Made by a program: the position numbers and the translations under genes. The notes below the pieces were generated by a model. That model saw only the letters and a list, made by a program, of their open reading frames with translations. It was not told where the DNA came from and searched no databases. A stretch of 64,000 nucleotides of DNA from Lachnospiraceae bacterium. GTDB taxonomy: Bacteria; Bacillota; Clostridia; Lachnospirales; Lachnospiraceae. Within the stretch, counting starts at the first letter, position 1; every line of letters starts with the position of its first letter. The stretch spans positions 33,479 to 97,478 of the forward strand of contig JABUSY010000034.1 in the NCBI GenBank assembly GCA_021442455.1, given 5' to 3'. Of this stretch, positions 1 to 11,874 are shown in pieces.

Positions 1-10
1 CACCAATTTT

Positions 11-376
11 GTGATGAACATTGATTATCCCCTGTTTGTTCAAATGGGGCAAGCCGGAATGAATATTCTCATAGGAATTCTGTTAGTATTTGTGATCATT
101 TTATTTCTGACAGGAGTGATTTTTTTACTTGGTTTTATTGATAAAGGTATCAATAAGAAAAAAACAAAACTGTTAAAGATGCCTCTAAAGGATATGCCAA
201 AAATTCGTGCTGTCTTGGAAGAAAGACCTATAAGCAGGGAACAGGAGGCGGACAATATAGAACTGGCGATTGTTCTGGCGGTTGCGATTGCAGAGGAAGA
301 ACATCCATCTGTAGATGGTTATATGGTTCGGCCAATAAAGAAGACGTATAGATTCAGAAAATTTGGGAAAAATTAG
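11..376 (+). CDS. Oxaloacetate/methylmalonyl-CoA decarboxylase gamma (OadG-like) small membrane subunit
   Basis: Single N-terminal TM helix plus charged tail; followed by biotin carrier, OadB and carboxyltransferase genes. ATG at 14 also possible. Confidence 0.75.
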   Translation: MMNIDYPLFVQMGQAGMNILIGILLVFVIILFLTGVIFLLGFIDKGINKKKTKLLKMPLKDMPKIRAVLEERPISREQEADNIELAIVLAVAIAEEEHPSVDGYMVRPIKKTYRFRKFGKN

Positions 377-388
377 GAGGATACAGAA

Positions 389-760
389 ATGAAGACTTAT
401 ACAATTACAGTAAATGGCAACGTTTATAATGTGACTGTAGAAGAGAGAAGGAGTACTGGTACAGCGGATTCGGACCAAAAATCAATTTTGTCTCAGATAC
501 CGGAAGCAGCTACAAGAAGAACGGCGGCTTCGTCAGGTGGGTCAGGTTCAGTGAAGATAACAGCTTCTGTTTCAGGTAAAATTTGCAAGATAGAGGCGAA
601 AATGGGGCAAACTGTTAAGATCGGTGATACAATTATCATTCTCGAGGCGATGAAGATGGAAATCCCGATTGTGGCTCCACAGGATGGTACGATTGCAAAT
701 GTTAATGTAGCTGAAGGAGATGCTGTGGAATGTGGTGATGTATTAGCGATGATGGATTAG
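389..760 (+). CDS. Biotin carrier subunit of Na+-pumping decarboxylase
   Basis: C-terminal biotinyl domain with EAMKMEIPI motif; Ala/Ser/Gly-rich linker. Confidence 0.9.
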   Translation: MKTYTITVNGNVYNVTVEERRSTGTADSDQKSILSQIPEAATRRTAASSGGSGSVKITASVSGKICKIEAKMGQTVKIGDTIIILEAMKMEIPIVAPQDGTIANVNVAEGDAVECGDVLAMMD

Positions 761-795
761 ATAATCGATGAAAATATAAAACAGGAGATAATAAA

Positions 796-1953
796 ATGTT
801 AGATATTTTAAATACATTGTCAAACATGTTTCATCAGACTGCGTTTTTTAATCTGACATATAACAATTATGTGATGATTATTATTGCTTTGATGCTTTTA
901 TATCTGGCGATAAAATATGATTTTGAACCTCTTTTGCTGCTGCCAATCGCATTCGGTATGCTTCTGGTGAATATCTATCCGGACATCATGGCAGCGCCTT
1001 GTACAGATGTGTCTGGCATTGAGCATTCGGGTGGATTGCTGTATTATTTTTTTCAGCTGGATAAATGGAGCATCCTTCCCTCGTTGATTTTTATGGGTGT
1101 GGGAGCTATAACGGATTTTGGCCCGTTGATTGCCAATCCAATCAGCTTCCTTTTGGGTGCAGCCGCTCAGATCGGAGTTTATGTTGCATATTTTTTTGCA
1201 ATCCTATTGAAATTTCATGGAAAAGAAGCAGCTGCAATTTCAATTATCGGAGGTGCGGATGGCCCTACATCTATATTCTTGTGTGGACAACTGGGCTGTA
1301 CATACTTAATGGGACCGATTGCGGTGGCGGCATATTCTTATATGTCATTGATCCCGATCATTCAGCCGCCTGTCATGAAGTTTCTGACAACTGAAAAAGA
1401 AAGAAATATCAAGATGGAACAGCTACGTCCTGTTTCCAAGCTGGAAAAAATCTTATTTCCAATTGTGATTACCGTTGTGGTATGCCTTCTTTTGCCTTCT
1501 ACAGCACCGCTGCTAGGCATGCTAATGCTTGGTAATTTCTTTCGAGAGAGCGGAGTGGTTAAACAGTTAACAGAGACAGCATCTAATGCGTTGATGTATA
1601 TTGTGGTAATTCTACTAGGAATTTCCGTCGGAGCGACCGCCAGTGCTGAAGCATTCTTGAATTTCACAACGTTGAAAATTATTGGTCTTGGTCTGATTGC
1701 ATTCATATTCGGAACAGCCGGTGGTGTCTTGCTGGGTAAGTTGATGTGCAAATTGACAAACGGGAAAATTAATCCGTTAATTGGATCTGCCGGCGTGTCC
1801 GCTGTACCGATGGCTGCGAGAGTCTCTCAGAAGGTGGGGGGAGAAGCTGATCCTACCAACTTTTTACTTATGCACGCTATGGGACCAAATGTAGCAGGTG
1901 TCATCGGAACGGCCATTGCAGCTGGAACATTTATGGCAATGTTCGGAGTCTGA
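796..1953 (+). CDS. Na+-pumping decarboxylase beta subunit (OadB/MmdB family)
   Basis: Multi-TM protein with [10 protein letters not shown] and [15 protein letters not shown] motifs typical of the family. Confidence 0.93.
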   Translation: MLDILNTLSNMFHQTAFFNLTYNNYVMIIIALMLLYLAIKYDFEPLLLLPIAFGMLLVNIYPDIMAAPCTDVSGIEHSGGLLYYFFQLDKWSILPSLIFMGVGAITDFGPLIANPISFLLGAAAQIGVYVAYFFAILLKFHGKEAAAISIIGGADGPTSIFLCGQLGCTYLMGPIAVAAYSYMSLIPIIQPPVMKFLTTEKERNIKMEQLRPVSKLEKILFPIVITVVVCLLLPSTAPLLGMLMLGNFFRESGVVKQLTETASNALMYIVVILLGISVGATASAEAFLNFTTLKIIGLGLIAFIFGTAGGVLLGKLMCKLTNGKINPLIGSAGVSAVPMAARVSQKVGGEADPTNFLLMHAMGPNVAGVIGTAIAAGTFMAMFGV

Positions 1954-1990
1954 TGCTTATATAATCATTGCTGATAGGAGGAGAAAAAAA

Positions 1991-3403
1991 ATGGCTGAGA
2001 TAGAAAAAAAACCTGTTAAAATTATGGAAACAGTGCTTCGTGATGCACACCAATCTTTGATCGCTACTAGAATGCCGACGGATGAGATGCTTCCCATCGT
2101 GGATAAAATGGATAAAGTTGGTTATTATGTCGTAGAATGCTGGGGTGGAGCGACATTTGACGCATCCTTACGTTTCCTACATGAAGATCCATGGGAAAGA
2201 CTCAGAAAACTCCGTGCAGGTTTTAAGCACACAAAGTTGCAAATGCTTTTTCGCGGACAGAATATTTTAGGTTACCGTCCTTATGCGGATGATGTAGTAG
2301 AATATTTTGTTCAGAAATCAGCGGCTAATGGGATTGATATTATTCGTATTTTCGACTGTATGAACGATTTAAGAAATTTGAAAACTGCTATCTTTGTGGC
2401 AAATAAAGAAAAAATTCATGCACAAGTAGCGTTGGCTTATACCATTGGAGATGGATATACACTAAAATACTGGACCAGCATGGCAAAACAAAGTGAAGAA
2501 ATGGGTGCGGATTCTATCTGCATCAAGGATATGTCTGGTTTGCTTTTGCCTTATGAGGCTACAAATCTGATTCAGGCGTTGAAGAAGACGACAAAGCTTC
2601 CGATTACACTTCATAGCCATTGTACATCAGGAGTAGCTTCCATGACTTATTTGAAGGCCGTAGAAGCAGGAGTGGATGTGATTGACTGCGCGATATCTCC
2701 ATTTGCTCTTGGTACTTCTCAGCCGGCGACGGAAGTTATGGTAGAAACGTTTAAAGGAACTCCATATGATACAGGCTATGACCAGGGACTGCTGGCCGAA
2801 ATTGCAGATTACTTCCGTCTATATAGAGATCAATGTCTGGAAAGCGGCCTTTTGAATCCGAAAAACCTGAGCGTTAATATAAAAACCCTTTTATATCAAG
2901 TTCCTGGGGGAATGCTTTCTAACTTGACCCAGCAATTGAAAGAACAGCATGCGGAGGATAAGTATTATGAAGTGCTTGAAGAAGTACCACGTGTACGGAA
3001 AGATCTAGGAGAATGTCCTCTAGTCACACCATCGTCTCAGATTGTGGGAACTCAAGCCGTCTTTAACATCTTGATGAGAGAGCGTTACAAAATGGTTACC
3101 AAAGAAATTAGGGACGTGTTTAGCGGTAAATATGGAGCTACTGTGAAGCCCTTTAACGTAGAGATACAGAAAAAAGTACTCGGATCCACCGAAGCAATTA
3201 CCTGCCGTTATGCGGATTTGCTTCAGAACGAGTTGAATACATTGGAAAAAGAAATTGCTCCCTACAAGGAGCAAGACGAGGATATATTAACATATGCGCT
3301 ATTCCCGCAGGTTGCCATGGATTTTTTTAAATATAGAGATGCACAGAAAACAAAGGTGGATGTACAAATGGCAGATACGGAGAACGGGGCGTATCCGGTT
3401 TAA
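1991..3403 (+). CDS. Oxaloacetate decarboxylase alpha/5S-type carboxyltransferase without biotin domain
   Basis: ETVLRDAHQSLIATRM N-terminus; ATG at 1991 after AGGAGG fits better than the ORF-track start at 1898. Confidence 0.92.
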   Translation: MAEIEKKPVKIMETVLRDAHQSLIATRMPTDEMLPIVDKMDKVGYYVVECWGGATFDASLRFLHEDPWERLRKLRAGFKHTKLQMLFRGQNILGYRPYADDVVEYFVQKSAANGIDIIRIFDCMNDLRNLKTAIFVANKEKIHAQVALAYTIGDGYTLKYWTSMAKQSEEMGADSICIKDMSGLLLPYEATNLIQALKKTTKLPITLHSHCTSGVASMTYLKAVEAGVDVIDCAISPFALGTSQPATEVMVETFKGTPYDTGYDQGLLAEIADYFRLYRDQCLESGLLNPKNLSVNIKTLLYQVPGGMLSNLTQQLKEQHAEDKYYEVLEEVPRVRKDLGECPLVTPSSQIVGTQAVFNILMRERYKMVTKEIRDVFSGKYGATVKPFNVEIQKKVLGSTEAITCRYADLLQNELNTLEKEIAPYKEQDEDILTYALFPQVAMDFFKYRDAQKTKVDVQMADTENGAYPV

Positions 3404-4349
3404 GTTTTATGAGAAAAGAGACGTTGTGAAACAGATAATGCATAAGTCTAAGGAGGAACGTTCTGTTTTTGTGCTTAAAAATCTTATCATTTGGAAGGTA
3501 TAATCTTAGCGTCCATAAATTTTATCAGCTTCGGCGCTTCCGACTGGCTTGATTTTTTTCTTGGCGTGGATATCTGGTTATCAACATAGTAACAAATCGA
3601 TAAGCATAATCAGAATGCTCATAATGATCAATAATTAGAAAACGGATGATCTCTGACTGTTCGTTCCTTTGCGGGGCTTTAATAGACAATTGGAAGATAT
3701 AAGATTCTGCTTCTATACTTTTTCAGCTCTTCATATATCATAAAATTTCCGGATATCAGATGGTCTCTTTGTTTATGGTTATCTTATCGGATTAGCTAGT
3801 TAGGAAAATGTATTGACGACAATCTCGCCTTTCAGAACATTGACATCAATCGGATTGCTTGCAGCGAAGAATACAAGATTATTCAGTACTAGATCTGGCA
3901 AGAATCTCATCTTTGTCTTGACATGTTTACCGGTACAAACTTTAGACATGTTGAAGGACGATGAACTTTTCTAGTGTTTGCTTGAAATTTCAGCTTTTGA
4001 ATATTTCTTATCAAAGTATTTGCAATGTTAACGCGAATGATAACAATGTATAATTCCGAGAGAAATTTACGATAACCAAGAAGATATTTATTAAATTGAA
4101 ATATCTCAGAGGATTACTCTTTATAATTTATATACTCTTGAAAAGCGAATGCAAAGAACAGTTATTCAAGCCATTCTCCTAATATTCTATGACTTTATTC
4201 TGCAATCAGTTTTTTTCGCGTATCGGTCTGATATCGGGTAGTAATGAGGGCACTTATATAGCGATTTTTAATCGTTCGATTTTATATCTCATGTAAGTAT
4301 CATTAATCATTTGTCAGATATTATAAATCCTAGAATTTGGTAAAGCTTT

Positions 4350-5400
4350 AATACCGTGGATATTTTGTTCTGCTATCAGTGGATAAATAAAAAATTAAAA
4401 AGCAAGGTTTTTCTCTTTCAAATTTTCGAATATTTTTCTTCACGCTTGCGTAAAACCATCCCTTGCTGTCAAGAGCAAATTTACAGAAATAGTTTTTCAT
4501 TTTAATAATGATTCTTTCATTATTCTTGTACATCACCAGATACATAGTGAAAATATATTTATAGAAAAGATTTGTTTTTTCTGGTAGCTCTCTTTCGTTC
4601 ACCATATTCAAAAATCTCTTCATAGATCTGAAAGAAATTTTCTCCTTCAACGCTATATTTAGATCGATACTATTGCTTGTCAGATGAGAAAAGTTCGCTT
4701 CTGTTTTGACGATTTATTTTTGATAATTTAGCCGTTTGTCTCTCAGTTTATTATAATGGTCAAAATATTTCTTAAGGATTTTAAAAAAGAGTTAATGTGA
4801 AATCTAGAGGTAGTGTGATAGGGGTTTGCCTATATAAATAGTTTATAGCAGACAATTCAGAAATTTCAGTTTTAAGATTATATTCGTATACATTTAATCA
4901 TTCTCTTGTAAATCCTGTTTTTATTCTTGTTTTTCGTATCATGCTTCTACGTTTTCTGTAGAGTTGACTTTTTATATTTCGTTTAAGAGTGGTTACAACA
5001 ATTGTTTAGAAGATAAATATTACTGTGTTTGTTTATGATTTTCAAAATTGGCTTTTTACAGTCAAGATTTTTCAGTTCCTTAGGATATTCAATCGTGAGT
5101 ATGAGTATCTGTTTCAGTCCAAAATGTTTGTTACGAAAAGACTTGTTCCATTGCTTTTATGCATTTTTAGAAACATAGCAAAATTAGGTGCTGCCTATAA
5201 GATTTTACTTGTTCTGTTTCGTCAGAGAGGCAAATAAAAGAAACACAGGTGGACAATATCAGACGCTGCTGAGCACCTATTGTTTTTCTATCGTAATCAG
5301 TAGATCATCGACTTCTGGTTGAACAATTTTTTTCTAATCCGTCCAAAGGACAAAGCTTGATCCAATTATTAGCAATGGTAATTCTATCAAAAGCTATAAA
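4350..5400 (-). pseudogene. Relic of NFACT/RqcH (Rqc2, fibronectin-binding-like) family gene
   Basis: Minus-strand blocks in order: IAFDRITIA (start ATG replaced by ATA near 5397), KIVQPEVDDLLITIEKQ, AAPNFAMFLKMHKSNG, KKYFDHYNKLRDKRLNYQ, FALDSKGWFYAS, separated by frameshifts and stops. Position upstream of remA-gmk fits synteny. Confidence 0.7.
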
Positions 5401-5986
5401 CGTCTTCTTTATTATGAACAAATTTGCCTTTAGTATCACATATAATTTTCAAAAGTCATACAAATATTTTCTGAATATTGTATCAATATGTTTAAAAAGC
5501 ATTTGACGTGAATATGAAAATAGCTTATAATGAAATATGTTTATATAAGGTTATTTAAAGTACGATTAGTTTCGCCAGAGCGGAGCTATGGAGTATATCA
5601 GAGTTTATATTATCTTGAAGAATTATATGATAGTGCAGAAAATTAGTATTTTTATAAAAATTTTACTCGAATCATAATATTGTCGTTAAAAAGGAAAGTA
5701 AATTTTTTGCTGAAATAGTGTTTTTTTACGAATAGAATCAAATTTGTATAGATGAGAAATTGTGCGTCTTAAGAGCTATATTCTTAACAGAAATTTAGCA
5801 TTGATGATCGTTAAGAGAATCGAAAGAAAGCTAAATTTTATTATATAGAACATAAACAAAAAAGCGGATAGGTTGATTCTTCGAGGATAATAGTATGATT
5901 TCTTCGGAGTTTGCCATCGAGCTGAAAATGGAAATTGAATAAGTATGTGAATAGATATAATAAAAGATTGAAAATAGGAGATAAAA

Positions 5987-6289
5987 TTGACAAAGCTTGT
6001 GAATATTGGTTTTGGGAATGTGGCAAATTCTGAAAAGATTTTAGCTGTGGTAAGCCATGACGCGGCTCCTATTAAGCGCTTGGTGTCAAAAGCGAAGGAA
6101 GAGGGGCAGGTCATCGATGCGACGCAGGGACGGAGGACAAAGGCGGTTGTGGTTCTAGAAGGAGGGAAGATTTTGTTATCTGCTCTTCAGCCTGAGACTA
6201 TCAGCCGAAGATTTAATTCAGATTACCTTGGAAATCTTGATTTCATGGTGAAGGATGAAAAAGAAAAGTCTGAGGTAGATAATGAGTGA
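5987..6289 (+). CDS. remA: RemA/DUF370 family regulatory protein
   Basis: NIGFGNVANSEKILAVVSHDAAPIKRLVSKAKEEG...IDATQGRRTKAVVV; TTG start after AGGAG; upstream of gmk. Confidence 0.93.
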   Translation: MTKLVNIGFGNVANSEKILAVVSHDAAPIKRLVSKAKEEGQVIDATQGRRTKAVVVLEGGKILLSALQPETISRRFNSDYLGNLDFMVKDEKEKSEVDNE

Positions 6290-6935
6290 AGGGATTTTAG
6301 TAACTGTATCTGGTTTTTCTGGATCCGGCAAAAGTACATTAATGAAAGAATTATTGAAAAAGTACGATCAATATGCTTTTTCTATTTCAGCGACTACCAG
6401 ACAGCCGAGGCCAGGTGAACGGGATGGTATAGAGTATTTTTTTAAGACTCTAGAAGAATTTCAACAGATGATTGCAAAGGACGCCTTTATGGAATACGTT
6501 CGTTATGCGGACAATTATTACGGTACTCCAAAGTTCTATGTGGAGGATCAACTGGCAAACGGAAAGGATGTAATCCTGGAAATTGAGATAGAGGGTGCGA
6601 TAGAAGTTAAACAAAAATGTCCAGATACACTTCTGTTATTTGTGGCGCCTCCAAGTGTTGGAGAGCTAGAACGCCGACTGTTAGAACGGGGAACAGAAAC
6701 TATAGAAAGCATGCAGTTTCGACTTGCCAGGGCAGTAGAAGAGTCCAAAAAAATGAAAGGTTATGATTATATTGTGATCAACGATGTATTGGAGGACTGT
6801 GTGGAGCAGATACACAGGATTATCTGTTCGCAGCGTCAGTTAGCTTCCAAACAAATTGAATTCATATCACAGATACAGCAAGAATTAAAGAGGAAAATCA
6901 AAGATGTTACATCCGTCTTACAAAGAATTGATTGA
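6282..6935 (+). CDS. gmk: Guanylate kinase
   Basis: GFSGSGKSTLMKELL P-loop, SATTRQPRPGERDGIEYFF. Confidence 0.95.
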   Translation: MSEGILVTVSGFSGSGKSTLMKELLKKYDQYAFSISATTRQPRPGERDGIEYFFKTLEEFQQMIAKDAFMEYVRYADNYYGTPKFYVEDQLANGKDVILEIEIEGAIEVKQKCPDTLLLFVAPPSVGELERRLLERGTETIESMQFRLARAVEESKKMKGYDYIVINDVLEDCVEQIHRIICSQRQLASKQIEFISQIQQELKRKIKDVTSVLQRID

Positions 6936-7131
6936 AATTATTAATAATGAACAAGACATGGATGAGATCCAGATGGTGGCCAGCAGATATTCCATCGTAC
7001 TGGCTACTAGTCAACGGGCGCGTCAACTAATTTCAGGAGCAAAACCTCTGGTGAATACGAGAAGCAAGAAAGCATTATCTGTGGCAGTGGAAGAACTATA
7101 TAAAGGGAAAGTGAATATTCTTTCCTCCTAG
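6904..7131 (+). CDS. rpoZ: RNA polymerase omega subunit
   Basis: MLHPSYKELIEIIN...YSIVLATSQRARQLISG; overlaps gmk end. Confidence 0.9.
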   Translation: MLHPSYKELIEIINNEQDMDEIQMVASRYSIVLATSQRARQLISGAKPLVNTRSKKALSVAVEELYKGKVNILSS

Positions 7132-7242
7132 AAAGAGGAGTAAGTGCGAAGGGGAGTAATGGGTGAAGCTATTTTGCTACTCTGCCTGAATTGATATGTG
7201 TAGTACATATAGCTTATCGGAAGACGGCTAAAGAAAAAGGTA

Positions 7243-8165
7243 ATGCAGATTTTCTTTATTTTTCTTGGAATGCAATAAGAATCTTGTGGACAGCGGCTAT
7301 ATACTGGAAAAACTGAAAGGAAACTTGCCTGTGAAATAACAAACGAAGAATAGCAGGCTGATATTATTATACATGATGTCAAGGAAGGAAAGTATATTTC
7401 ATATACTAAAGATGACAAAATATCGAAAGAGCGAAAGCTGCAGTTCACCTAAGTTGATCATGGTAGAAAAGGCAACAAGGGTCTATAGGAACGATTTGTG
7501 TGGGAAAAGTCTGTTTTTGTTCTACTGAGGAAACTATCTGAGATTTCAGGCATCTGCTGGATATGCATTGTGTATTGCTATTCGAAAAAATTATTCGAAA
7601 TTTATTCGATTGATGAACGAGGAACCAAAGATTTGCTACTATCTGGGTCTCTATCTTTCAATGGACATGGAAATGATAATATTTTAAAGAAAATGGGGCT
7701 TCAGACCTCTAAAGCAGAATTGAAAGTTATTATTTAGTTTAGAATCTTTGGCAAAAAATCTTCGGAAATAATTCTGGAGAGATAGAAGAGCAGTACCAGG
7801 AACTGATGAAGTTAGTGAATGAAATGAACTTTAAGCGCCTGGGAGTATTCACTTATTCGCAGGAGGAAGATAAGCTTACAACAGCGCTGATAGAGCAGTA
7901 GATTGATGAGGATATATAGGTGAAACAACAGAATGAGCTATTGTTACTTCAGAAAACGATCTCCTTAGAGCCAAGTAAGAAGAACAAGAAGATCAGAGAA
8001 TCGTTGAATGTTTTGATTGAGGAGTATATAGCCGATGGGAATGTAATATAAGGGTGTACCTATGGAGATACTTTAGGCGTTGACGGGTATTTGGGGTTCA
8101 TATGAAGGGAAATTGTTGGCTTTCGGAGATTTGATATGCACGCAGGTAACTTTTGACCTTAGTCT
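7243..8165 (+). pseudogene. rimO: Relic of ribosomal protein S12 methylthiotransferase
   Basis: MQIFFIFLG/CNKNLVDSGYILEKL (frameshifted), ADIII, LLRKLSEISGICWICIVYCYSKKLFEIYSID, HGNDNILKKMGLQTSKAEL, LMKLVNEMNFKRLGVFTYSQEED, YGDTL.VDGY across several frames with stops; radical-SAM Cys cluster not visible. Confidence 0.9.
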
Positions 8166-8189
8166 ATGATATAATTGGAGTAGTTGAAA

Positions 8190-8729
8190 ATGCATTTACC
8201 AAATAAATTAACGATCTTCAGAATAATTTTAGTTCCCTTTTTTGTGGTTTTTATGAAAGTTCCTGTGGGTGGTGAAAAAATTCATCGCTATATTGCATTG
8301 ATGATCTTTATAATGGCAAGTCTAACGGACTACTTGGATGGGTATATCGCTAGGCGAGACAATCTCGTTACAGATTTTGGGCAATTGATGGACCCTTTGG
8401 CGGATAAGTTGCTGATCTGCACAGCGATGATATGCCTAATTGATACGGATCAACTTCCCTCCTGGATAGTGATTGTAATTATTTCCAGAGAATTTATTAT
8501 TAGTGGTTTCCGGCTAATTGCGGCGAATAATAGGATTGTGATAGCGGCAAGCCAACAGGGAAAGTTAAAGACTATCTCTCAGATGGCAATGATTTTTTTC
8601 CTTCTGGTGAATTTAAAGGGAAATATAGGCTATGTGCTGGAGCAGATTTTGATTTATCTTACCCTTGCCCTTACTGTTATATCGCTAATTGGTTATCTGT
8701 ATAAAAACAAACAGGTGATGAGCAGCTAG
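8190..8729 (+). CDS. pgsA: CDP-diacylglycerol-glycerol-3-phosphate 3-phosphatidyltransferase
   Basis: MHLPNKLTIFRIILVPFFV and SLTDYLDGYIARRDNLVTDFGQLMDPLADK CDP-alcohol phosphotransferase motif. Confidence 0.95.
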   Translation: MHLPNKLTIFRIILVPFFVVFMKVPVGGEKIHRYIALMIFIMASLTDYLDGYIARRDNLVTDFGQLMDPLADKLLICTAMICLIDTDQLPSWIVIVIISREFIISGFRLIAANNRIVIAASQQGKLKTISQMAMIFFLLVNLKGNIGYVLEQILIYLTLALTVISLIGYLYKNKQVMSS

Positions 8730-10449
8730 AAATAGAAGATAGCAGAAACATATACTGTGAAAATTATTAAGAAAAGCTTAGAAAAACGCATGAAGGTAGA
8801 TGTACTCTTAGGAAGAAATTAAAAAATGATCACAAGTAGAATCCTGTATGAGCGGAGAGGGGATGGATTCGGCTTGTTAATGTTCCAAGGTTGCGTTTAG
8901 ATGTCTTAGGCTATCTTAATCTATTGTAATGTATCGCGGATCACAATAGTAAGTTTGTGTCGGAGAACATTAAAAATTTATACTTTCGTTAGTCTTCAAG
9001 AAAAGAGCTGGCATTGAAATATATAACTTTAGAGTCTTACGTAAGGTCATGAATGTCAACTTAACGAGGTATTGGAACAAGTTGATTTTGTTTCATAAAG
9101 TAAAGTATAGCTACTATTCTATCATGGCCATTTTTTGAATCACATGGTCAATTTTATTTTTTTCTTTTTAGTTTTTAAAAAATTCAACACTTCAAGAACT
9201 ACATTTTTTATCTTTCGGGCTTTTCTAAGGGACTGAAGATTTACGAGTTTGGAAGGAGCAGTTCTTGCAAGGTTTTTGGTATTTATCTAATCAAACTTTG
9301 TTTTATTCTGTATTGTTTAGAATATCTGTATGTCAATCAGTGTAGATGTCATATTTTCAAGTTTCGCCTTTGCTTTTTCCATGAAAACTGGCTAATTTAA
9401 GAAAGTATATAACAATAACAAATGAATGGTTGCAGCGTATTCATAATTAAGATGAAGTGTATGTGCGGGTACCTGTAGAACCAATAACTTTATGGTGGTA
9501 TTGCAGTATCTGTATTATGGAAGAGACTTATTTGTTGTTATTTTCATTTTTTGACCATATTTCATAAGCTGTTTCTTTATCCTAATAAACGTTCAAGAAT
9601 GGAGACAGCAGCCAAGAAATAGGATATATATAATAAGACAATCTGTTGTTTTTGCTGTCAAAGATAGCGTTAGCACATCCGTAAGTCAATTCATGTTATC
9701 ATAGCCAGAAGAGTAGGGGAAGAATTAAAATAATTGCTGCTAAGGTTGTTGCTACTTAAAAAATTAATTCTGTTTAAATTCTTTAGACATTTTATTTTTA
9801 TGATATATCATTGTCTTACTTTTGAAGAATCAATGATGAGATTATCAGTAGAAAAAAAGTTTGATACAGGTTTAAAATGTTATATTATCCTTTGCTATTT
9901 AGATATCCAAGATCCTCCAAGCGGTCTGTTTTTCTGACTAGATTATTTTTTTTTGGGGGGGGAGGTGTAGGAGGTGCGATAGTTTTCTAGAAAGTACTGG
10001 ATGTTCTATGAAAAGTAGTAGCCACTGGATGGTAATGGCTATGGTAGCGCTAAAATCTGTGAAAACACAAAGAAGCCACTGGAGGCAAAAAATTCGGTTT
10101 AAAGAAATGCCGAGAGTTTGCAAGTTACGCTTAAGGGAATAAGCTCAATAATTGCAGCGAAAATAAAAATACAAGGATCGCATAAAACGGGGGGATACCG
10201 TTCGTTGACGTCTAAAAATCTGCATGGATATATCTAGTTTATGCCTGTATTCAAGCATTTGCTTAGGCCTCGCTGGCGCTTAGATTCAGAATGAGTAGTG
10301 TTTTTGAATGAGAGGCCAATAGAATATAGGAATAAGAAAAATTTTGATATGATGTTGTATTGCTTGGATAATTAGACATTTCTAAACTTGAAATGTTCAA
10401 TCTGTTTCTGCATGAATACGTCAGTTTGTTAATTCGTTAATTTTTTCTG

Positions 10450-11874
10450 TCAGATTTCCAAAAGGTTACGGATTTCGTGATCGGGTACCTTCATGGGATA
10501 TTGATTATTAAAACAGGCTTGACATACTGGCAGGTCACCCACCATTTTCTGCAATCCGTTGATAGGCATATAAGCAAGTGAATCTGCTTTTATCAATTGA
10601 CAAATTTCTTCTGAAGAATGATAGGAGGCGATTAACTGCTTGTTAGATGGCACGTCTGTTCCAAAGTAGCATGGATACAAGAAAGGTGGAGATGTGATCC
10701 GAACGTGTACTTCCGTTGCTCCAGCGTTTTTCATCATTTTAATGATATTGGCAATCGTTGTTCCTCGAACGATTGAGTCATCCACGAGAACAATTCGTTT
10801 ACCTCTGACAACTGAATCCAGAACGTTAAGCTTGATCTTTACACTGGATTCTCGTTCTTTTTGGCAAGGCTTAATAAAGGTCCTTCCGATATAGCTATTT
10901 TTATGAAAGGCCAGTCCAAAGGGAATTTTGGAAGCTTCTGAATACCCTTTGGCAGCAGTGAGACCTGAATCAGGGACACCAACTACCAGATCTGCTTCCA
11001 CAGGATAAGATTCAGACAAAGAGGCACCGGCGCGGATACGGGCTTCATAGACGCTAACTTTATCCAAACAGCTGTCAAGCCGGGCAAAATAAATATATTC
11101 AAAGATGCAGTGAGCGTGTTGTGTTTTTTCAGGGAGAAATTGGGAATGGATTACACCATTATTTGTAATGCTAACAATTTCGCCTGGTTCCACATCGCGG
11201 ATGAACTGAGCTCCAATGGAAGAAATGGCACAGCTTTCAGAAGTGATGATAAAGGAATTGCCATGTCTACCAATGCAAAGAGGTTTCAATCCATAAGGAT
11301 CCCTGACTCCTACAAGTTTATGTGCGCTCATAACTACGAGGCCATAAGCACCTTTGATCTTTTTGGATGCTTCGAGTATGGCTTCTTCTACTGTCTTAGA
11401 ACGTACACGTTCTCTGGCGATGCAATAAGCGATGATTTCAGAATCGATAGAGGTGTGGAAGATGGCGCCACCATATTCCATTTGCTCTCTTAGCTCCATA
11501 GCATTGATCAGGTTTCCGTTGTGAGCCAAAGTTAACGATCCTTTAATATAGTTGAGTACCAAAGGTTGAGTATTGTCGATACTGATAGATCCTGAGGTGG
11601 AATATCTGACATGTCCAATGCCGATATTGCCATTCAATTCTTGAAGCTTTGATTCTTGAAAAATTTCATGAACCAAGCCAAGGCCTTTGCAGGAGTGTAC
11701 TTTGCTTTTGGGTTCTTTAGTATTGGAAACAGCTATACCACAAGATTCCTGGCCCCTGTGTTGTAAAGCTTCAAGCCCATAATAAATAGTGGTGCTGACT
11801 TCATGTCCGTCTAAATTATAAATACCAAATACTCCACATTCTTCATGGAGGCCGTTATTATACAATATGGTCAT
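10450..11874 (-). CDS. purF: Amidophosphoribosyltransferase
   Basis: EECGVFGIYN, GLEALQHRGQESCGIAV, IVLVDDSIVRGTT; ATG at 11874, longer start possible at 11898. Only clearly intact minus-strand gene. Confidence 0.95.
   Translation of the reverse strand: MTILYNNGLHEECGVFGIYNLDGHEVSTTIYYGLEALQHRGQESCGIAVSNTKEPKSKVHSCKGLGLVHEIFQESKLQELNGNIGIGHVRYSTSGSISIDNTQPLVLNYIKGSLTLAHNGNLINAMELREQMEYGGAIFHTSIDSEIIAYCIARERVRSKTVEEAILEASKKIKGAYGLVVMSAHKLVGVRDPYGLKPLCIGRHGNSFIITSESCAISSIGAQFIRDVEPGEIVSITNNGVIHSQFLPEKTQHAHCIFEYIYFARLDSCLDKVSVYEARIRAGASLSESYPVEADLVVGVPDSGLTAAKGYSEASKIPFGLAFHKNSYIGRTFIKPCQKERESSVKIKLNVLDSVVRGKRIVLVDDSIVRGTTIANIIKMMKNAGATEVHVRITSPPFLYPCYFGTDVPSNKQLIASYHSSEEICQLIKADSLAYMPINGLQKMVGDLPVCQACFNNQYPMKVPDHEIRNLLEI

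Noticed and set aside
4348-5237. ORFs 4348-4650 (-) and 5025-5237 (+) as standalone genes
   Set aside because: The first is better explained as part of the RqcH-like relic; the second is antisense to it with no family similarity.
7498-7737. 79-aa ORF as a small protein
   Set aside because: Reads as an internal frame of the rimO relic.
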